Position numbers and translations under genes: made by a program. DNA of 64,000 bases from assembly GCF_003862485.1 (NCBI RefSeq), contig NZ_RRCM01000001.1:107124-171123 (forward strand). The letters run 5' to 3'. The first letter of the stretch is position 1, and each line of letters opens with the position of its first letter. Below the pieces are notes generated by a model, which was not told the DNA's origin, made no database searches, and worked only from the letters and a program-made list of their open reading frames with translations. Source of the stretch: Lachnoanaerobaculum orale. Lineage in GTDB: Bacteria; Bacillota; Clostridia; Lachnospirales; Lachnospiraceae. This document shows positions 7,851-19,414 of the stretch, one piece after another.

Positions 7851-9905
7851 ATGGCATCCATAAAAGATATAGCCAAAATGGCAGGAGTATCTACCGCAAC
7901 AGTTTCACATGTAATAAATAAAACAAGATATGTAAGTCCTGAACTTGTGGAAAAGGTGGAACAGGCGATAAAGAATGCAGATTCTCCACCTAAATTTGTT
8001 GTTAGAAGACAAAAAAAAATCCGTGAAAATATACATCAATCTCAAAACGGAGTATTATTGTATATTTGTCAGTATGAAGAGGATAATTATGCCGGAGGAG
8101 TTTGGAGTAAGCTTAAGCCCATAATGGAGAGCAAGGGCTATACTATGATTCGTTGTAATTGTAACAGCGATCTTGAATTTGGACTTGTTGATAAGTTGTT
8201 ATCTGATCATGTAGAGATTATAGGTATGTTTGTCTCTGCAAGAACGGATGAGTTTTATATTCAAAAAATAGTGCGTACAACCAATATTCCCTGTGTTGTA
8301 ATTGGGAATGAAGTAGATGATGTGGCATTTGATAGAGTATCAACGGATATATATAAGGCTGCATATGATTGTACAATGCATTTTATAAGAAGCGGTCATG
8401 ATAAAATAGCGATTCTTATGGGAGATTTACTGAAAAGTTATAATAATGAAGTTATAAGGGGATATGAAAATGCTCTTGAATATGGTGGGGTTAAATTTAA
8501 AAATCGATATATTCTGCATAAAGACAGTGAAGAAAAAAAAATATCTGATATGTTATCAGAGCTTTTAGATGGAAATGATAATCCGAGTGCACTTTTAATT
8601 GCAGATTCTGAACATATTTACAGAGTTTATCGATATATGATGAAAAGAAATATAAGGTGCCCGAAAGACTTGTCTATTATGTGTATTGGAAATGAAGGCA
8701 GTGCACCATATCTTAATCCTGCTCTTTCTATGGCAGAGAATAATTTTGAATATATTGCAGAGAAAGCAATGGATCTTATGTTAGACAGAATAAAAGAATT
8801 ATCGGAAAAAGATAAGTATGAGGCTGTTCTTAAGAAGACCTCTAAAATACTTGTATCACCTAAAATAATTATTCGAGATTCGATAACAGGTACGGCAAGA
8901 GGTCCGTTTGGAGAAAAAGGTGCTGATATAAATATGCTTTCCTTAACGGAAAAAGAGATGGATATTTGCAGAATGAAAAGGTATACCGCCGTTATTGTCT
9001 ATCATTATATCGGAGCTTCATTTATGAAACTGCATGAACAAGGTGTCAGAGACGTTTTTGATAGAATCGGTATTACTGTAATTGCGGTAATGGGATGTCA
9101 GATGGATTTTTCTATGCAAAAAAAGCAGATAGAGAGTCTTCTAATGCTTGAGCCTGATATAATGATTGCATTTCCTGTAAACCATACATTAACACAGGAG
9201 GTATTTGAGGAAGTAATAAGAACGAAGACAAGGCTGATATTTATGGGACATGTACCGGATAGATTTGAAGGAAGCGGGTATGTATCATGTATCAATGTTA
9301 ATGAAAGGAGTAACGGAAGAAACATAGGCAGAGGACTTGGAGATTATCTGCTTTTGAATCATAAGAAAAACATAGGAATAATTCGATACGGACATCAATT
9401 CTACACTACAAACCAGAGAGATTTAGCTGTAGAACAGATCCTTAGAGAAGAATATCCTGAATTAAGAATTTGTGCGACAGAAGTATTTTCAAAAGATGAA
9501 TATGATAAAACAAAGGAGCTCCTGATGTGGCATCCGGAAATTGACGGAATATATGTCTCATGGGAAGGACCGGCAGTAAAAGTTTTGGAAGCTCTTCATG
9601 ATATAAACAGAGAGGATATTGCTGTTGCAACATCGGATCTGGACTTTTCGGTTGCATTGGATATGGCTAAAGGTGGATGCATAAAGGTATTAAGTGCGCA
9701 GCAGCCTTTTGAAGAAGGACAAGCGGCAGCGTTATGTGCAGCAAATGATTTACTTGGAAAAACGGTTCCATCATTTATTGCAGTCGAACCGGTATTTATA
9801 ACTATAGAAAACTTGATCAAATCTTGGAATACGATATATAAAACAAAGGCTCCTAAAGAAATAGTACAGGCTTTGCAAGAGAATGAGCAGTTTATGAGCG
9901 AATAA
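7851..9905 (+). CDS. LacI-family regulator with a second, SBP-like ligand domain
   Basis: 684 residues, about twice the usual LacI length of 330-350. Residues 1-48 form a canonical LacI helix-turn-helix (IKDIAKMAGVSTATVSHVIN), residues 65-345 a LacI-type sensor domain, and from about 376 to the end a second periplasmic-binding fold. That second domain is homologous along its length to the binding lipoprotein at 1858-3027 (shared TNQRD, IDGIYxSW and the LSxxE lead-in before the domain). There is no signal peptide, so both ligand domains are cytoplasmic. It probably controls the operon upstream through the palindromes at 936-965. GGAGAAGAG precedes the ATG. See the findings for the implied sensing mechanism. 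Confidence 0.93.
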   Translation: MASIKDIAKMAGVSTATVSHVINKTRYVSPELVEKVEQAIKNADSPPKFVVRRQKKIRENIHQSQNGVLLYICQYEEDNYAGGVWSKLKPIMESKGYTMIRCNCNSDLEFGLVDKLLSDHVEIIGMFVSARTDEFYIQKIVRTTNIPCVVIGNEVDDVAFDRVSTDIYKAAYDCTMHFIRSGHDKIAILMGDLLKSYNNEVIRGYENALEYGGVKFKNRYILHKDSEEKKISDMLSELLDGNDNPSALLIADSEHIYRVYRYMMKRNIRCPKDLSIMCIGNEGSAPYLNPALSMAENNFEYIAEKAMDLMLDRIKELSEKDKYEAVLKKTSKILVSPKIIIRDSITGTARGPFGEKGADINMLSLTEKEMDICRMKRYTAVIVYHYIGASFMKLHEQGVRDVFDRIGITVIAVMGCQMDFSMQKKQIESLLMLEPDIMIAFPVNHTLTQEVFEEVIRTKTRLIFMGHVPDRFEGSGYVSCINVNERSNGRNIGRGLGDYLLLNHKKNIGIIRYGHQFYTTNQRDLAVEQILREEYPELRICATEVFSKDEYDKTKELLMWHPEIDGIYVSWEGPAVKVLEALHDINREDIAVATSDLDFSVALDMAKGGCIKVLSAQQPFEEGQAAALCAANDLLGKTVPSFIAVEPVFITIENLIKSWNTIYKTKAPKEIVQALQENEQFMSE

Positions 9906-9940
9906 TAGTTTTGGTAGCAAAATAACAATATAAAAAATCA

Positions 9941-9973
9941 CGAGGTCACCCCAAGTAGGGATGACCTCGTTTT
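9941..9973. terminator. Bidirectional terminator between convergent genes
   Basis: Stem CGAGGTCA (9941-9948) with TGACCTCG (9962-9969), extended by an inner CCC/GGG pairing, with T-rich sequence after it on the plus strand and TTTTTTA on the minus side. It separates the LacI-type gene from the convergent activase gene. Confidence 0.85.
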
Positions 9974-9974
9974 A

Positions 9975-12900
9975 TTATGATATCACTTTTTTATTCTTAT
10001 TTTCTTCTTTCAAATTCTTTTGTGCTGTTGAGAGCATCAGCTTGATTCGGTTGAGCTGGTTAACTTCTGAAGCACCCGGATCATAGTCTACCGCTATGAT
10101 ATTTGCTTCAGGGTGTGAGCGGCGAAGCTCTTTGATAACACCCTTGCCCACTACGTGGTTCGGCAGACAACCAAAAGGCTGTGTACAGACGATATTCGGT
10201 GTGCCTGTCTCTATAAGCTCAAGCATTTCTCCGGTTAAGAACCAGCCCTCACCGGTCTGATTACCTATAGATACATAATCCTTTGCCATATTTGCAAGGT
10301 GATCTATTCTTGAAGGAGCGATGAAATGCTTGCTCTTTTCAAGCGCTTTTCTGGCATCACCTCTGAGAGCCTCAAGTACCTTGATACCTGCATTTGCCAT
10401 GAACGCCGTCTTCTTTGACATACCGAGGTGCTCGGCCTTGAAGTTGCTGTTGTAGAAGCTGTACAGCAAAAAGTCCATAAGATCGGGCATTACAGCCTCG
10501 GCACCTTCTTTTTCAAGCAATTCCACTATATGGTTATTTGCAAGAGGAGAGAACTTAACAAGGATTTCTCCGACTATACCTACTCTAGGTTTTTTGATAT
10601 TGAGTCTTGGAAGATTATCAAAGTCTTTTACAATGCCTCTGATATTTCTCTTAAACTCACCGAAGTTCGGTTTTCTTACAGACAGAGAGTCAATAACACG
10701 ATTTCTCCACTTTTTATGGAGTCTGTTGGCAGCACCTTTTTCCTTTTCATAAGGTCTGGTAGCATACAAGACTCTCATAAACAGGTCGCCGTATACGACA
10801 GCCTGCATAGCCTTAATAATCATGGCAGGAGTCATCTTAAATCCTTCGTTGGTCTCCATGCCGTTGGCATTGACAGAGATTACAGGTATCTGTTCCATAT
10901 CCACTTTTTCAAGAGCTCTTCTGATAAAGCCGATATAGTTGCTGGCTCTGCATCCGCCACCTGTCTGGCTCATAAAAATGGCGGTCTTATTCGGATCGTA
11001 TTTTCCTGAAAGCAATGCTTCCATTATCTGTCCTACAACTATAAGTGAAGGGTAGCAGGCATCATTGTTTACATATTTAAGACCGCAGTCTATAGCGGAA
11101 CGTGAATCATTTTGGAGTACCTCTACATGGTAGCCGAAAGCGTTGAGTGCCGGCTCCAAAAGGTCAAAATGTATAGGAGACATCTGTGGACATAGAATGG
11201 TGTATTCGTCCTTCATCTCCTTTGTAAACACCTTTCTGTGGTAAGCTGAGGATTGAATTTTTCTCTCATAGTTTTTCTTATCTCTTACACGCAGTGCGGC
11301 GATAAGTGAACGTATACGGATTCTTGCTGCACCGAGATTGTTTACCTCATCGATTTTAAGTACAGTATAGATTTTTCCTGAACCTGTAAGTATATCACTT
11401 ACCTGATCTGTGGTCACGGCGTCAAGTCCGCAGCCGAAGGAGTTTAGCTGTACAAGATCAAGGCAGTCATCTTTTTTTACAAGGCTTGCTGCCGCGTAGA
11501 GTCTTGAGTGATACATCCACTGATCGCTTACGATAACAGGTCTTTCAACCTTGGCAAGGTGAGATACGGAGTCCTCTGTAAGTACTGCAATACCGAATGA
11601 TGTTATCATATCAGGTATACCGTGGTGTATCTCAGGGTCAACATGGTAAGGTCTGCCTGCAAGTACAATGCCGTGGCGATTGTTCTTATGCAGCCACTCT
11701 ATAGTCTTTTCACCTTCACGCTCGATATCTTTCTTTGCCTGTATAAGCTCGGTCCAAGCCGCGTGAGCTGCGAACTTTACTTCTCTTTCATTGATATCGA
11801 ATTCATCCTTCATAACCTTTATAAGCTGATTTGTAAGTACCTCTTCATTTGTAAATGCCATGAAAGGATTTAAAAATCTTGTATTGGTCTCGCGGATTTC
11901 CTCCACATTGTTCTTTATATTCTCAGCATATGAAGTGACGATAGGGCAGTTGAAATGGTTGCCTGCATCAGGCTGCTCATTTCTCTCATAAGGTATACAA
12001 GGGTACCATATAGTGCGGATACCGTTCTTTATAAGCCATGAGATATGACCGTGTGTAATCTTGGCAGGATAGCACTCGGACTCACTTGGGATGGATTCAA
12101 TACCAAGCTCGTATATTTTCTTTGTTGACATAGGAGAGAGTACTGTTCTGAAGCCCAAGCTTCTAAAGAATGTTGCCCAGAACGGGAAGTTCTCATACAT
12201 ATTTAAAACTCTCGGTATGCCGATAGTACCTCTGAATGCCTTATCCGGAGTAAGCGGTTCATAGTCAAACATACGGTGATATTTGTAATCATATAGGTTT
12301 GGAACATCCTTTTTTACTCTGTCTTTTCCAAGACCTCTTTCACATCTGTTTCCTGATATGAAGTTTCTGCCGCCTTCAAATTTGTTTACTGTCATTACAC
12401 AGTTGTTGTTACAGCCACGGCATCTTGTCATAGAGGTGTCATACTGTAAGCCTATGATTTCATCAAGAGGAAGCATAGTTGTCTTTTTGTTTTCGTATCT
12501 TTCTCTTGCAATAAGAGCCGCACCGAAAGCTCCCATGATACCAGCAATGTCCGGTCTTGTCACAAATCCGCCTGAAATCTTTTCAAATGCACGAAGTACG
12601 GCGTCATTGTAGAATGTACCGCCCTGTACTACGATATGCTTTCCAAGGTCTGCCGCATTTGAAATCTTTATAACCTTAAACAGTGCATTTTTAATAACCG
12701 AGTATGCAAGTCCTGCTGAAATGTCTGCGACTGTAGCTCCTTCTTTTTGTGCCTGTTTTACATTTGAGTTCATGAAAACAGTACATCTGGTACCGAGGTC
12801 TACAGGACTCTTTGCAAAGAGGGCTTCCTTGGCAAAGTTTTGAACGGAGAAGTTTAATGAACCTGCAAAGGTCTCGATAAATGAACCGCAACCTGCCGAA

Positions 12901-14243
12901 CAAGCTTCGTTTAGCTGTACCGAATCTACAGTACCGTCTTTGATACGGATACATTTCATATCTTGACCGCCGATATCAAGTATACAGTCAACATTAGGTT
13001 CAAAGAATGCCGCCGCATAGTAGTGTGCTATAGTCTCAACTTCGCCCTCATCAAGCATAAATGCGGCTTTCAGTAGTGCCTCGCCGTAGCCGGTGGAACA
13101 TGAATAGACTATCTTTGCATCAGGGCGAATCTTATCCTTTACCTCTTTGATTGCTTTGATAGCTGTAGCTAACGGTGAGCCGTGGTTGTTTGAGTAGAAG
13201 TTCCAAAGCAGGCTTCCGTCTTCACCTACAAGCGCAATCTTTGTGGTGGTTGAACCTGCATCTATACCTAGGAAGATATTTCCGCTGTAATCCTCAAGCT
13301 TTCCGGTCTTTACACTGTGGCCGAAATGTCTCTGTGAAAACTCTTCATAGTCGGCTTCGTCCTTAAATAAAGGCTCAAGTCTGGCAACCTCATGTTCCAT
13401 CTTGATACCCTCACGAAGTTTTTTGATAAGGTCTGAGATACCGATCATAGAATCATTGCTTTCACAGTTGAGTGCGGAACCGATGGCTGCAAAAAGATGT
13501 GAATTTGGCGGGTCTACGATGTATTCGCCTGTAAGGTTGAGTGTTCTTATAAAGGCCTGCTTAAGTTCTGAAAGAAAGTGCAGCGGACCTCCAAGGAATG
13601 CCACATGACCTCTTATAGGCTTACCGCAGGCAAGACCTGAGATAGTCTGATTTACCACAGCCTGGAAAATGGAAGCTGAAAGGTCCTCTCTGGTTGCGCC
13701 CTCATTGATAAGCGGCTGTACGTCAGTCTTTGCAAAAACTCCGCATCTGGCAGCTATAGGATAGATTGACTTATAGTTTTTGGCATACTCATTAAGTCCG
13801 ATGGCATCTGTCTGAAGCAGTGAAGCCATCTGGTCGATAAAGCTTCCTGTACCTCCGGCACAGATACCGTTCATTCTCTGGTCGATACCGCCTGTGAAGT
13901 AGATAATCTTTGCATCCTCACCGCCAAGCTCTATTGCCACATCGGTTTGCGGTGCAACTGCCTTAAGTGCGGTAGCTACGGCTACAACCTCCTGTACAAA
14001 GGTTGACTTAAGATGCTTTGAAAGTGTGAGACCGCCTGAGCCGGTGATCATCGGAATGATATTTACTTCTCCTATTTTCTCAAAGGCATCTGAGAGCTGT
14101 GCCGCCAAAGTCCCCTGAATATTTGCATAATGTCTGCGATAATCTGAAAATACTACATCGTGATTGCTGTCAAGTATAGCAATTTTTACTGTAGTAGAAC
14201 CTATATCTATTCCAAGTACATAGGTTTTTTCTGTGTTTTGCAT
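9975..14243 (-). CDS. Giant 2-hydroxyacyl-CoA dehydratase activase-like protein
   Basis: 1422 residues. Two BadF/BadG/HgdC-type ATPase domains: the first begins [14 protein letters not shown] (about residue 11) and has [13 protein letters not shown], the second begins [13 protein letters not shown] (about 325) and has [13 protein letters not shown]. These Cys-bearing loops ligate the bridging [4Fe-4S] cluster in Hgd[10 protein letters not shown] plus NRC cluster follows near residue 607, then a DUF2229 region and an HgdB-like C-terminal region. The protein family is widespread in anaerobic Firmicutes; HgdC-type activases pass electrons to radical dehydratases by ATP hydrolysis, but the partner of the giant form is not established. 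No dehydratase subunit genes adjoin it here. It is a single-gene unit with its own promoter. AAGAGG stands before the start. Confidence 0.92.
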   Translation of the reverse strand: MQNTEKTYVLGIDIGSTTVKIAILDSNHDVVFSDYRRHYANIQGTLAAQLSDAFEKIGEVNIIPMITGSGGLTLSKHLKSTFVQEVVAVATALKAVAPQTDVAIELGGEDAKIIYFTGGIDQRMNGICAGGTGSFIDQMASLLQTDAIGLNEYAKNYKSIYPIAARCGVFAKTDVQPLINEGATREDLSASIFQAVVNQTISGLACGKPIRGHVAFLGGPLHFLSELKQAFIRTLNLTGEYIVDPPNSHLFAAIGSALNCESNDSMIGISDLIKKLREGIKMEHEVARLEPLFKDEADYEEFSQRHFGHSVKTGKLEDYSGNIFLGIDAGSTTTKIALVGEDGSLLWNFYSNNHGSPLATAIKAIKEVKDKIRPDAKIVYSCSTGYGEALLKAAFMLDEGEVETIAHYYAAAFFEPNVDCILDIGGQDMKCIRIKDGTVDSVQLNEACSAGCGSFIETFAGSLNFSVQNFAKEALFAKSPVDLGTRCTVFMNSNVKQAQKEGATVADISAGLAYSVIKNALFKVIKISNAADLGKHIVVQGGTFYNDAVLRAFEKISGGFVTRPDIAGIMGAFGAALIARERYENKKTTMLPLDEIIGLQYDTSMTRCRGCNNNCVMTVNKFEGGRNFISGNRCERGLGKDRVKKDVPNLYDYKYHRMFDYEPLTPDKAFRGTIGIPRVLNMYENFPFWATFFRSLGFRTVLSPMSTKKIYELGIESIPSESECYPAKITHGHISWLIKNGIRTIWYPCIPYERNEQPDAGNHFNCPIVTSYAENIKNNVEEIRETNTRFLNPFMAFTNEEVLTNQLIKVMKDEFDINEREVKFAAHAAWTELIQAKKDIEREGEKTIEWLHKNNRHGIVLAGRPYHVDPEIHHGIPDMITSFGIAVLTEDSVSHLAKVERPVIVSDQWMYHSRLYAAASLVKKDDCLDLVQLNSFGCGLDAVTTDQVSDILTGSGKIYTVLKIDEVNNLGAARIRIRSLIAALRVRDKKNYERKIQSSAYHRKVFTKEMKDEYTILCPQMSPIHFDLLEPALNAFGYHVEVLQNDSRSAIDCGLKYVNNDACYPSLIVVGQIMEALLSGKYDPNKTAIFMSQTGGGCRASNYIGFIRRALEKVDMEQIPVISVNANGMETNEGFKMTPAMIIKAMQAVVYGDLFMRVLYATRPYEKEKGAANRLHKKWRNRVIDSLSVRKPNFGEFKRNIRGIVKDFDNLPRLNIKKPRVGIVGEILVKFSPLANNHIVELLEKEGAEAVMPDLMDFLLYSFYNSNFKAEHLGMSKKTAFMANAGIKVLEALRGDARKALEKSKHFIAPSRIDHLANMAKDYVSIGNQTGEGWFLTGEMLELIETGTPNIVCTQPFGCLPNHVVGKGVIKELRRSHPEANIIAVDYDPGASEVNQLNRIKLMLSTAQKNLKEENKNKKVIS

Positions 14244-14290
14244 ATAATAACCTCTTAAATAAGCTTAAAATCAAATTTGTGTCTTTTATA

Positions 14291-14319
14291 TTTGAAATAT
14301 CTTTAACAGGTATTTCAAA
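14291..14319 (-). repeat. Hairpin in the activase 5' leader
   Basis: Inverted repeat TTTGAAATA (14291-14299) and TATTTCAAA (14311-14319) in the untranslated leader of the activase transcript. No known riboswitch is recognised; its role is unknown. Confidence 0.5.
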
Positions 14320-14380
14320 CTTTTATTTTTGCATCAAATATAATTGCGTACAAAAACAACATGTAAAAACATGATTTTAT

Positions 14381-14409
14381 ATCATAGCACATTGCTAGGA
14401 ATAAGGCAA
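14381..14409 (-). promoter_or_regulatory. Promoter of the activase gene
   Basis: On the minus strand: TTGCCT (14404-14409), 17-base spacer, TATGAT (14381-14386). This implies a leader of roughly 130 bases. Confidence 0.6.
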
Positions 14410-14439
14410 TGAATAAGAGATTAAAAGAGTGTTAAAAAT

Positions 14440-14479
14440 AAAAGTGCCAAAACCGACTTTCATCGGAATTGGCACTTTT
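14440..14479 (-). terminator. Terminator of the aroF-trp operon
   Basis: Eleven-base-pair outer stem (AAAAGTGCCAA, 14440-14450, with TTGGCACTTTT, 14469-14479) plus an inner CCGA/TCGG pairing, followed on the minus strand by a T-rich run. It lies just past the trpA stop. Confidence 0.88.
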
Positions 14480-14497
14480 GATATTATTTTTGGCATC

Positions 14498-15268
14498 CTA
14501 GTTCATGGCTTCTTTCATTTCTTTTACATACTCTCCGATATATTTCGGGGCTTCGGTTTTATATTTTTTGAGCAGTTTTATTATTGCGGAACCTACTATG
14601 ACTCCGTCAGCAATTTGGCTCATCTCATTTGCCTGCTGCGGTGTGGATATACCGAAGCCTATAGCACATGGGACGGATGTATTTTCTTTTACTATTTTTA
14701 CTATGGAGTCAAGGTCGGTGGTTATCTCACTTCTTGTACCTGTTACACCGAGACTTGATACGATATATAAAAATCCCTTTGCCTCTTTTACAATCATAGC
14801 GATTCGGTCGTCCGAAGTCGGAGCGATGAGAGATATAAGGTCAACATTATGTCTGTCCGCCACATCAAGAAACTCTTTCTTTTCCTCAAACGGTATATCG
14901 GGAAGTATTATTCCGTCAATGCCGACTTCATTACATCTTGTGAAAAATTTTTCGGCACCGTATGAGAAGACCACATTGGCGTAGGTCATAAACACAAGAG
15001 GGATACTTACTTCTTTTCTGACATCCGCAACCATATCAAAGACCTTGTCAGTTGTGATGCCGCCTGCAAGCGCTCTGATATTGGCACCCTGTATTACAAC
15101 ACCCTCTGCTGTCGGGTCTGAAAACGGAATGCCTATCTCTATGAGGTCGGCACCGTTTTTTACCATCTCCAATATAGTGGCTTTTGTAGTGGCCACATCA
15201 GGGTCGCCACAGGTGATAAACGGAATAAATGCTTTTTTATTTTTGAATGCTTCATATATCTTATTCAT
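14498..15268 (-). CDS. trpA: Tryptophan synthase alpha subunit
   Basis: 256 residues from the ATG at 15268, chosen because GGAGAAGACC precedes it and [20 protein letters not shown] is the normal alpha-subunit start; a reading from 15316 would overlap trpB heavily. It cleaves indole-3-glycerol phosphate to indole and glyceraldehyde 3-phosphate. The catalytic Glu and Asp are in [16 protein letters not shown]. Last gene of the operon, overlapping trpB by 8 bases, consistent with the alpha2beta2 complex. Confidence 0.96.
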   Translation of the reverse strand: MNKIYEAFKNKKAFIPFITCGDPDVATTKATILEMVKNGADLIEIGIPFSDPTAEGVVIQGANIRALAGGITTDKVFDMVADVRKEVSIPLVFMTYANVVFSYGAEKFFTRCNEVGIDGIILPDIPFEEKKEFLDVADRHNVDLISLIAPTSDDRIAMIVKEAKGFLYIVSSLGVTGTRSEITTDLDSIVKIVKENTSVPCAIGFGISTPQQANEMSQIADGVIVGSAIIKLLKKYKTEAPKYIGEYVKEMKEAMN

Positions 15269-16451
15269 ATAGGTCTTCTCCTTTATATCTTGCAATGGCT
15301 GCACAATCTTTGTCACCTCTTCCGGAGATTGTTATTACAATTATTTTGTCCTTGCCCATAGAAGGTGCTATTTTCTTTGCATAGGCTACTGCATGAGCTG
15401 ATTCAACAGCCGGAATAATTCCTTCCGTTCTTGAGAGGTACTCAAATGCCTCTACGGCTTCATCATCCGTTACAGGTACATAGCTTGCTCTCTTTATGTC
15501 GTTTAAGTAGGCGTGCTCAGGTCCTACTCCCGGATAGTCAAGTCCTGCGGAAATAGAATAAACAGGGGCAATCTGGCCGTATTCATCCTGACAGAAGTAT
15601 GACTTCATACCGTGGAATATACCGAGGCTGCCTGTATTGATTGTGGCTGCGGTTTCAAAGGTATGTATACCCTTTCCTGCGGCCTCACAGCCGATGAGAG
15701 CCACTTCCTTGTCCTCTATAAAGTTGTAGAAACTTCCGATGGCATTTGAGCCTCCGCCTACACAGGCAACTACTGCATCAGGAAGTCTGCCTTCTTTTTC
15801 CAAGATCTGCTCTTTGATTTCCTTTGATATTACCGCCTGAAAATCTCTTACTATTGTAGGGAAAGGATGAGGTCCCATTACGGAGCCGAGGCAGTAATGT
15901 GTATCGTCAATTCTGCTGGTCCACTCCCTCATAGCCTCTGAAACGGCATCTTTTAGAGTCTTTGTACCGCTTGTTACAGGGATAACGGTTGCACCTAAAA
16001 GTCTCATCTTGTACACATTAAGTGCCTGACGAATTGTGTCCTCTTCACCCATAAACACTACACATTCCATGCCCATAAGAGCCGCTGCTGTAGCGGTTGC
16101 TACACCGTGTTGTCCGGCACCTGTTTCCGCGATAAGTCTCCTCTTGCCCATCTTTTTTGCAAGCAGTGCCTGACCGAGTACATTGTTTATCTTATGTGCG
16201 CCTGTATGTGTGAGGTCTTCACGCTTGAGATAAATTTTTGCACCGCCCAGGTCCTCAGTCATTTTCTTTGCAAAGTAAAGCTTTGAAGGCCTGCCTGCAT
16301 AGTCATTCAAAAGATAATTCAGTTCCTTATTGAATTCAGGATCGTTTTTATAATGATTGTACGCATTTTCAAGCTCTATTACCGCATTCATCAGGGTCTC
16401 AGGTATGTACTGACCGCCGTGAATTCCAAATCTTCCCTTAGTTTCTTTCAT
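15261..16451 (-). CDS. trpB: Tryptophan synthase beta subunit
   Basis: 396 residues, the standard TrpB1 length. It condenses indole with serine using pyridoxal phosphate; the PLP lysine is K87 in HTGAHKINN, and the phosphate-binding loop [10 protein letters not shown] is present. It overlaps trpF by 14 bases and trpA by 8, so the genes are translationally coupled. GAGAGG stands before the start. Confidence 0.97.
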   Translation of the reverse strand: MKETKGRFGIHGGQYIPETLMNAVIELENAYNHYKNDPEFNKELNYLLNDYAGRPSKLYFAKKMTEDLGGAKIYLKREDLTHTGAHKINNVLGQALLAKKMGKRRLIAETGAGQHGVATATAAALMGMECVVFMGEEDTIRQALNVYKMRLLGATVIPVTSGTKTLKDAVSEAMREWTSRIDDTHYCLGSVMGPHPFPTIVRDFQAVISKEIKEQILEKEGRLPDAVVACVGGGSNAIGSFYNFIEDKEVALIGCEAAGKGIHTFETAATINTGSLGIFHGMKSYFCQDEYGQIAPVYSISAGLDYPGVGPEHAYLNDIKRASYVPVTDDEAVEAFEYLSRTEGIIPAVESAHAVAYAKKIAPSMGKDKIIVITISGRGDKDCAAIARYKGEDLYE

Positions 16452-17052
16452 TTTCTACCTCTCTCACTAATTTTACAAATTTTCTCATTTTATCTGCATC
16501 TTTTTTGCCGCCTGTTTCTATCCCGGAGCTTACATCCACGCCGAAAGGGTGCAGGGTATTTATCTTTTCACATATATTGTCGGGAGAAAGTCCGCCGGCT
16601 AAAAAGTAATCGCCTTTAAAATCCTTTAATATCGACTCGTCCAAGGTTTTGCCGTCACCTGCGCCTGCATCCAGTAATATAAAGTCACTTCCTTCTTTAT
16701 ATAATGTATTTATATCGGCTTTTGACTTTATTTTGAAGGCTTTTATAACAGGTATATTTACGTATTTTTTAAGCTTACTTATATAGTCACTGTCCTCGTC
16801 TCCGTGTAGTTGGATGAGGTCGATGATATCATTTCTTACCAAATATATGATATTTTCAATGCTCTCATTTACAAATACACCGACAGCCTTTACCCTTTTA
16901 TCAAGTCTTTTTTTTAATGCTTTTGCCATATCATAGGATATAAATCTTTTGCTTTTTTTGGCAAAGACAAATCCTATATAGTCAGGCAATAATTCATTGA
17001 CTACATCTATATCTTCATATCTTTGTATTCCGCATAATTTAATCTTTGTCAT
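16438..17052 (-). CDS. trpF: Phosphoribosylanthranilate isomerase
   Basis: 204-residue TIM barrel starting [15 protein letters not shown], where the Cys of KLCG is the family's general base; the acid Asp is in [11 protein letters not shown], and [10 protein letters not shown] and VDVSSGIE bind phosphate. It is a separate protein here, not fused to TrpC as in enterobacteria. Overlaps trpC by 14 bases and trpB by 14. Confidence 0.96.
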   Translation of the reverse strand: MTKIKLCGIQRYEDIDVVNELLPDYIGFVFAKKSKRFISYDMAKALKKRLDKRVKAVGVFVNESIENIIYLVRNDIIDLIQLHGDEDSDYISKLKKYVNIPVIKAFKIKSKADINTLYKEGSDFILLDAGAGDGKTLDESILKDFKGDYFLAGGLSPDNICEKINTLHPFGVDVSSGIETGGKKDADKMRKFVKLVREVENERN

Positions 17053-17836
17053 TCTTACCCTTTAGCCAATCCAATGTGGCTTTTTTATCTTTTGAACGCA
17101 TAAGTATTTCACCGACAAGGGCCGCATCCGCTCCCATATCTTTGATATTTTTAATATCCTCGGGAGAACTTACGCCGCTTTCAGAGACAAATAATACATC
17201 TTTCGGTACAAGGTCACGCAATCTTTTGCTGTTGTTTGTGTCTACGGAAAAATCTTTCAGATTTCTGTTGTTTACCCCGATAATGCGTGCATTTATTTTT
17301 TGTGCCATCTCTATTTCAGCTTCGTCATGACATTCCACAAGAGCGGAAAGTCCAAGCTCGTCACAGATATCTTTATAGTACTTAAGCTCGGGAACTGAAA
17401 GTATGGAGCATATCAAAAGCACACATGAGGCGCCCATTGCCTTGGCTTCATATATCATATATTCGTCAACTGTGAAATCTTTTCTAAGAAGCGGAACTTC
17501 GGTAATCTTTGCTATTTCTCTCAGATATTCATCGCTTCCCAAAAACCACTTAGGCTCCGTAAGTACGGATATGCAGTCGGCACCGGCTCTTTCGTATTCC
17601 TTTGCAATTCTTTGATAAGGAAAATTCTCCGCAATAATACCTTTTGAAGGTGAAGCCTTCTTGCACTCACATATAAAGGAAAGCTCAGGTTTTCTTAACG
17701 CGGTTTCAAAGGAAAACCTGTCTGATATTATCTTATCGGCTTCAAGTTTTACCTTTTGTAAAGGTATTTTTTTCTTTTTTTCTTCTATTCTTTCTCTTGT
17801 ATAATTTGCTATTATATCTAAAATCGTACTACTCAT
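17039..17836 (-). CDS. trpC: Indole-3-glycerol phosphate synthase
   Basis: 265-residue TIM barrel. Catalytic residues visible are the Glu and Lys of [13 protein letters not shown], Lys in [11 protein letters not shown], Glu in [10 protein letters not shown], and NNRNLKDF, ending with [11 protein letters not shown] for phosphate binding. It catalyses ring closure of CdRP in tryptophan synthesis. Overlaps trpD by 8 bases. Confidence 0.97.
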   Translation of the reverse strand: MSSTILDIIANYTRERIEEKKKKIPLQKVKLEADKIISDRFSFETALRKPELSFICECKKASPSKGIIAENFPYQRIAKEYERAGADCISVLTEPKWFLGSDEYLREIAKITEVPLLRKDFTVDEYMIYEAKAMGASCVLLICSILSVPELKYYKDICDELGLSALVECHDEAEIEMAQKINARIIGVNNRNLKDFSVDTNNSKRLRDLVPKDVLFVSESGVSSPEDIKNIKDMGADAALVGEILMRSKDKKATLDWLKGKNDKD

Positions 17837-18845
17837 TGCTCACCTTGATAAAGTCTTCCAATACCTTTAATGCTTTCTTGCTGTCAATAAGTCTTGCTGC
17901 AAGGTTTATTCCTTCCTGAATACTTTTTGCTTTTTCGCCGATATAGAGCGCCGCTCCCGCATTTAGAAGTACGGCATCTCTTTTGGCACCTTTTTCACCT
18001 TCTAATATGGAAAGAGTGATGGCGGCATTTTCTTTCGGGTCGCCACCTGCCAAATCCTCTTTTTTGCAATGGGAAAGGCCGAAGTCCTCAGGTTTTATTT
18101 CGTATGTATGCAGTGAGCCGTCCTTTATCTCACATACTTTTGTATGTGCGGAGAGTGAGATCTCGTCAAGTTTGTCCATGCCGTAGACTACCATACCTCT
18201 TTTTACTCCAAGTTCCATGAGAACTTTTGCAAGCGGCTCTATCAGGTATTCATCATAAACTCCGAGAAGCTGGCGCTTCGGATGTGCAGGGTTTGTCAGA
18301 GGCCCCAGAATATTGAAGACCGTTCTGAATCCGAGTTCCTTTCTGATTGCACCGACATATTTCATTGAGGTGTGATATTTTTGTGCAAAGAAGAAGCAAA
18401 TGCCCACTTTTTCAAGAAGTTCTCTGCACTTAGCAGGGTCTTCGTCAATGTTTACACCCAAGGCTTCAAGGCAGTCTGCCGTACCGCATTTTGAAGATGC
18501 GGCTCTGTTGCCGTGCTTGCTGACTTTCATACCGCCTGCGGCTGCAACTATTGCGGATGTTGTAGAGATATTGAAGCTTCCTGCGTTGTCACCTCCGGTT
18601 CCGACTATTTCAAAAAGGTCAAAGTCTGTATCAACAGGTGTGGCGTGTTTTCTCATAGCTTTGGCACAACCGGCAATTTCGCCTGTGGTCTCCGCCTTGG
18701 CACTCTTTGTAGACAGTGCTGCAAGAAATGCGGCGTTTTGAGTAGGTGTGGTCTCGCCGTTCATTATTTCATTCATTACGGTGTAAGCTTCGTCAAAACT
18801 TAAATCTTCTTTATTTACAATCTTTATAATAGCTTCCTTAATCAT
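17829..18845 (-). CDS. trpD: Anthranilate phosphoribosyltransferase
   Basis: 338 residues with the type III phosphoribosyltransferase motifs: [18 protein letters not shown] for PRPP binding, [21 protein letters not shown] and [16 protein letters not shown]. It transfers the phosphoribosyl group to anthranilate. The TGA of trpG overlaps its ATG (ATGA at 18842-18845). TrpD is separate from TrpG here. Confidence 0.97.
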   Translation of the reverse strand: MIKEAIIKIVNKEDLSFDEAYTVMNEIMNGETTPTQNAAFLAALSTKSAKAETTGEIAGCAKAMRKHATPVDTDFDLFEIVGTGGDNAGSFNISTTSAIVAAAGGMKVSKHGNRAASSKCGTADCLEALGVNIDEDPAKCRELLEKVGICFFFAQKYHTSMKYVGAIRKELGFRTVFNILGPLTNPAHPKRQLLGVYDEYLIEPLAKVLMELGVKRGMVVYGMDKLDEISLSAHTKVCEIKDGSLHTYEIKPEDFGLSHCKKEDLAGGDPKENAAITLSILEGEKGAKRDAVLLNAGAALYIGEKAKSIQEGINLAARLIDSKKALKVLEDFIKVSNE

Positions 18846-19414
18846 AATTTTTCTCCTATAAAGTTTCTAAGCATCTCTTTTCCGTAGGTTGTCATAATGG
18901 ATTCCGGATGGAACTGCACACCGTATATCGGAAAGGAGATATGTTTTACAGCCATTACCTCACCGTCATCCGTTTTTGCAACTACCTTAAGAGTATCAGG
19001 GAGTGTATTTTCAAGAGCGGCAAGAGAGTGATATCTTGCAACCTTGCTTGTATCAGGTATGTCTTTAAATATAGGGCAGTTTGTATCAAAGTGAGTGGTG
19101 GAGTCTTTGCCGTGCATCAGTTTTTTGGCATAGGTGACAGTTGCACCGAAAGCCATACATATGGCCTGATGTCCTAGGCACACTCCAAGTATCGGAATAC
19201 TTTGTCCGAGTTTTTTTACCACGTCTATAATGACTCCGGCATCTTCAGGCCTGCCGGGACCCGGAGAAATAATTATTTTTTCAGGTGAAAGAGCTTTTAT
19301 ATCATCTACGCTCATTTCATCATTTCTTATAACTTTTATATCAGGATTTATTTCTCCTACCATCTGAAAGAGGTTATAGGAAAAACTGTCGTAATTATCA
19401 ATCAATAGAATCAT
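18842..19414 (-). CDS. trpG: Anthranilate synthase component II (glutamine amidotransferase)
   Basis: 190-residue class I glutamine amidotransferase. The catalytic Cys79 is in GVCLGHQAI and the His-Glu pair in GVQFHPESI near residue 168. Pairs with TrpE; overlaps trpE by 4 bases and trpD by 4. It could also serve a PabA role if the genome has no separate pabA, but that cannot be seen here. Confidence 0.96.
   Translation of the reverse strand: MILLIDNYDSFSYNLFQMVGEINPDIKVIRNDEMSVDDIKALSPEKIIISPGPGRPEDAGVIIDVVKKLGQSIPILGVCLGHQAICMAFGATVTYAKKLMHGKDSTTHFDTNCPIFKDIPDTSKVARYHSLAALENTLPDTLKVVAKTDDGEVMAVKHISFPIYGVQFHPESIMTTYGKEMLRNFIGEKL

Noticed and set aside
10428-11009. 193-residue plus-strand ORF inside the activase gene
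   Set aside because: Opposite-strand shadow of a clear coding gene, without family motifs or a ribosome site.
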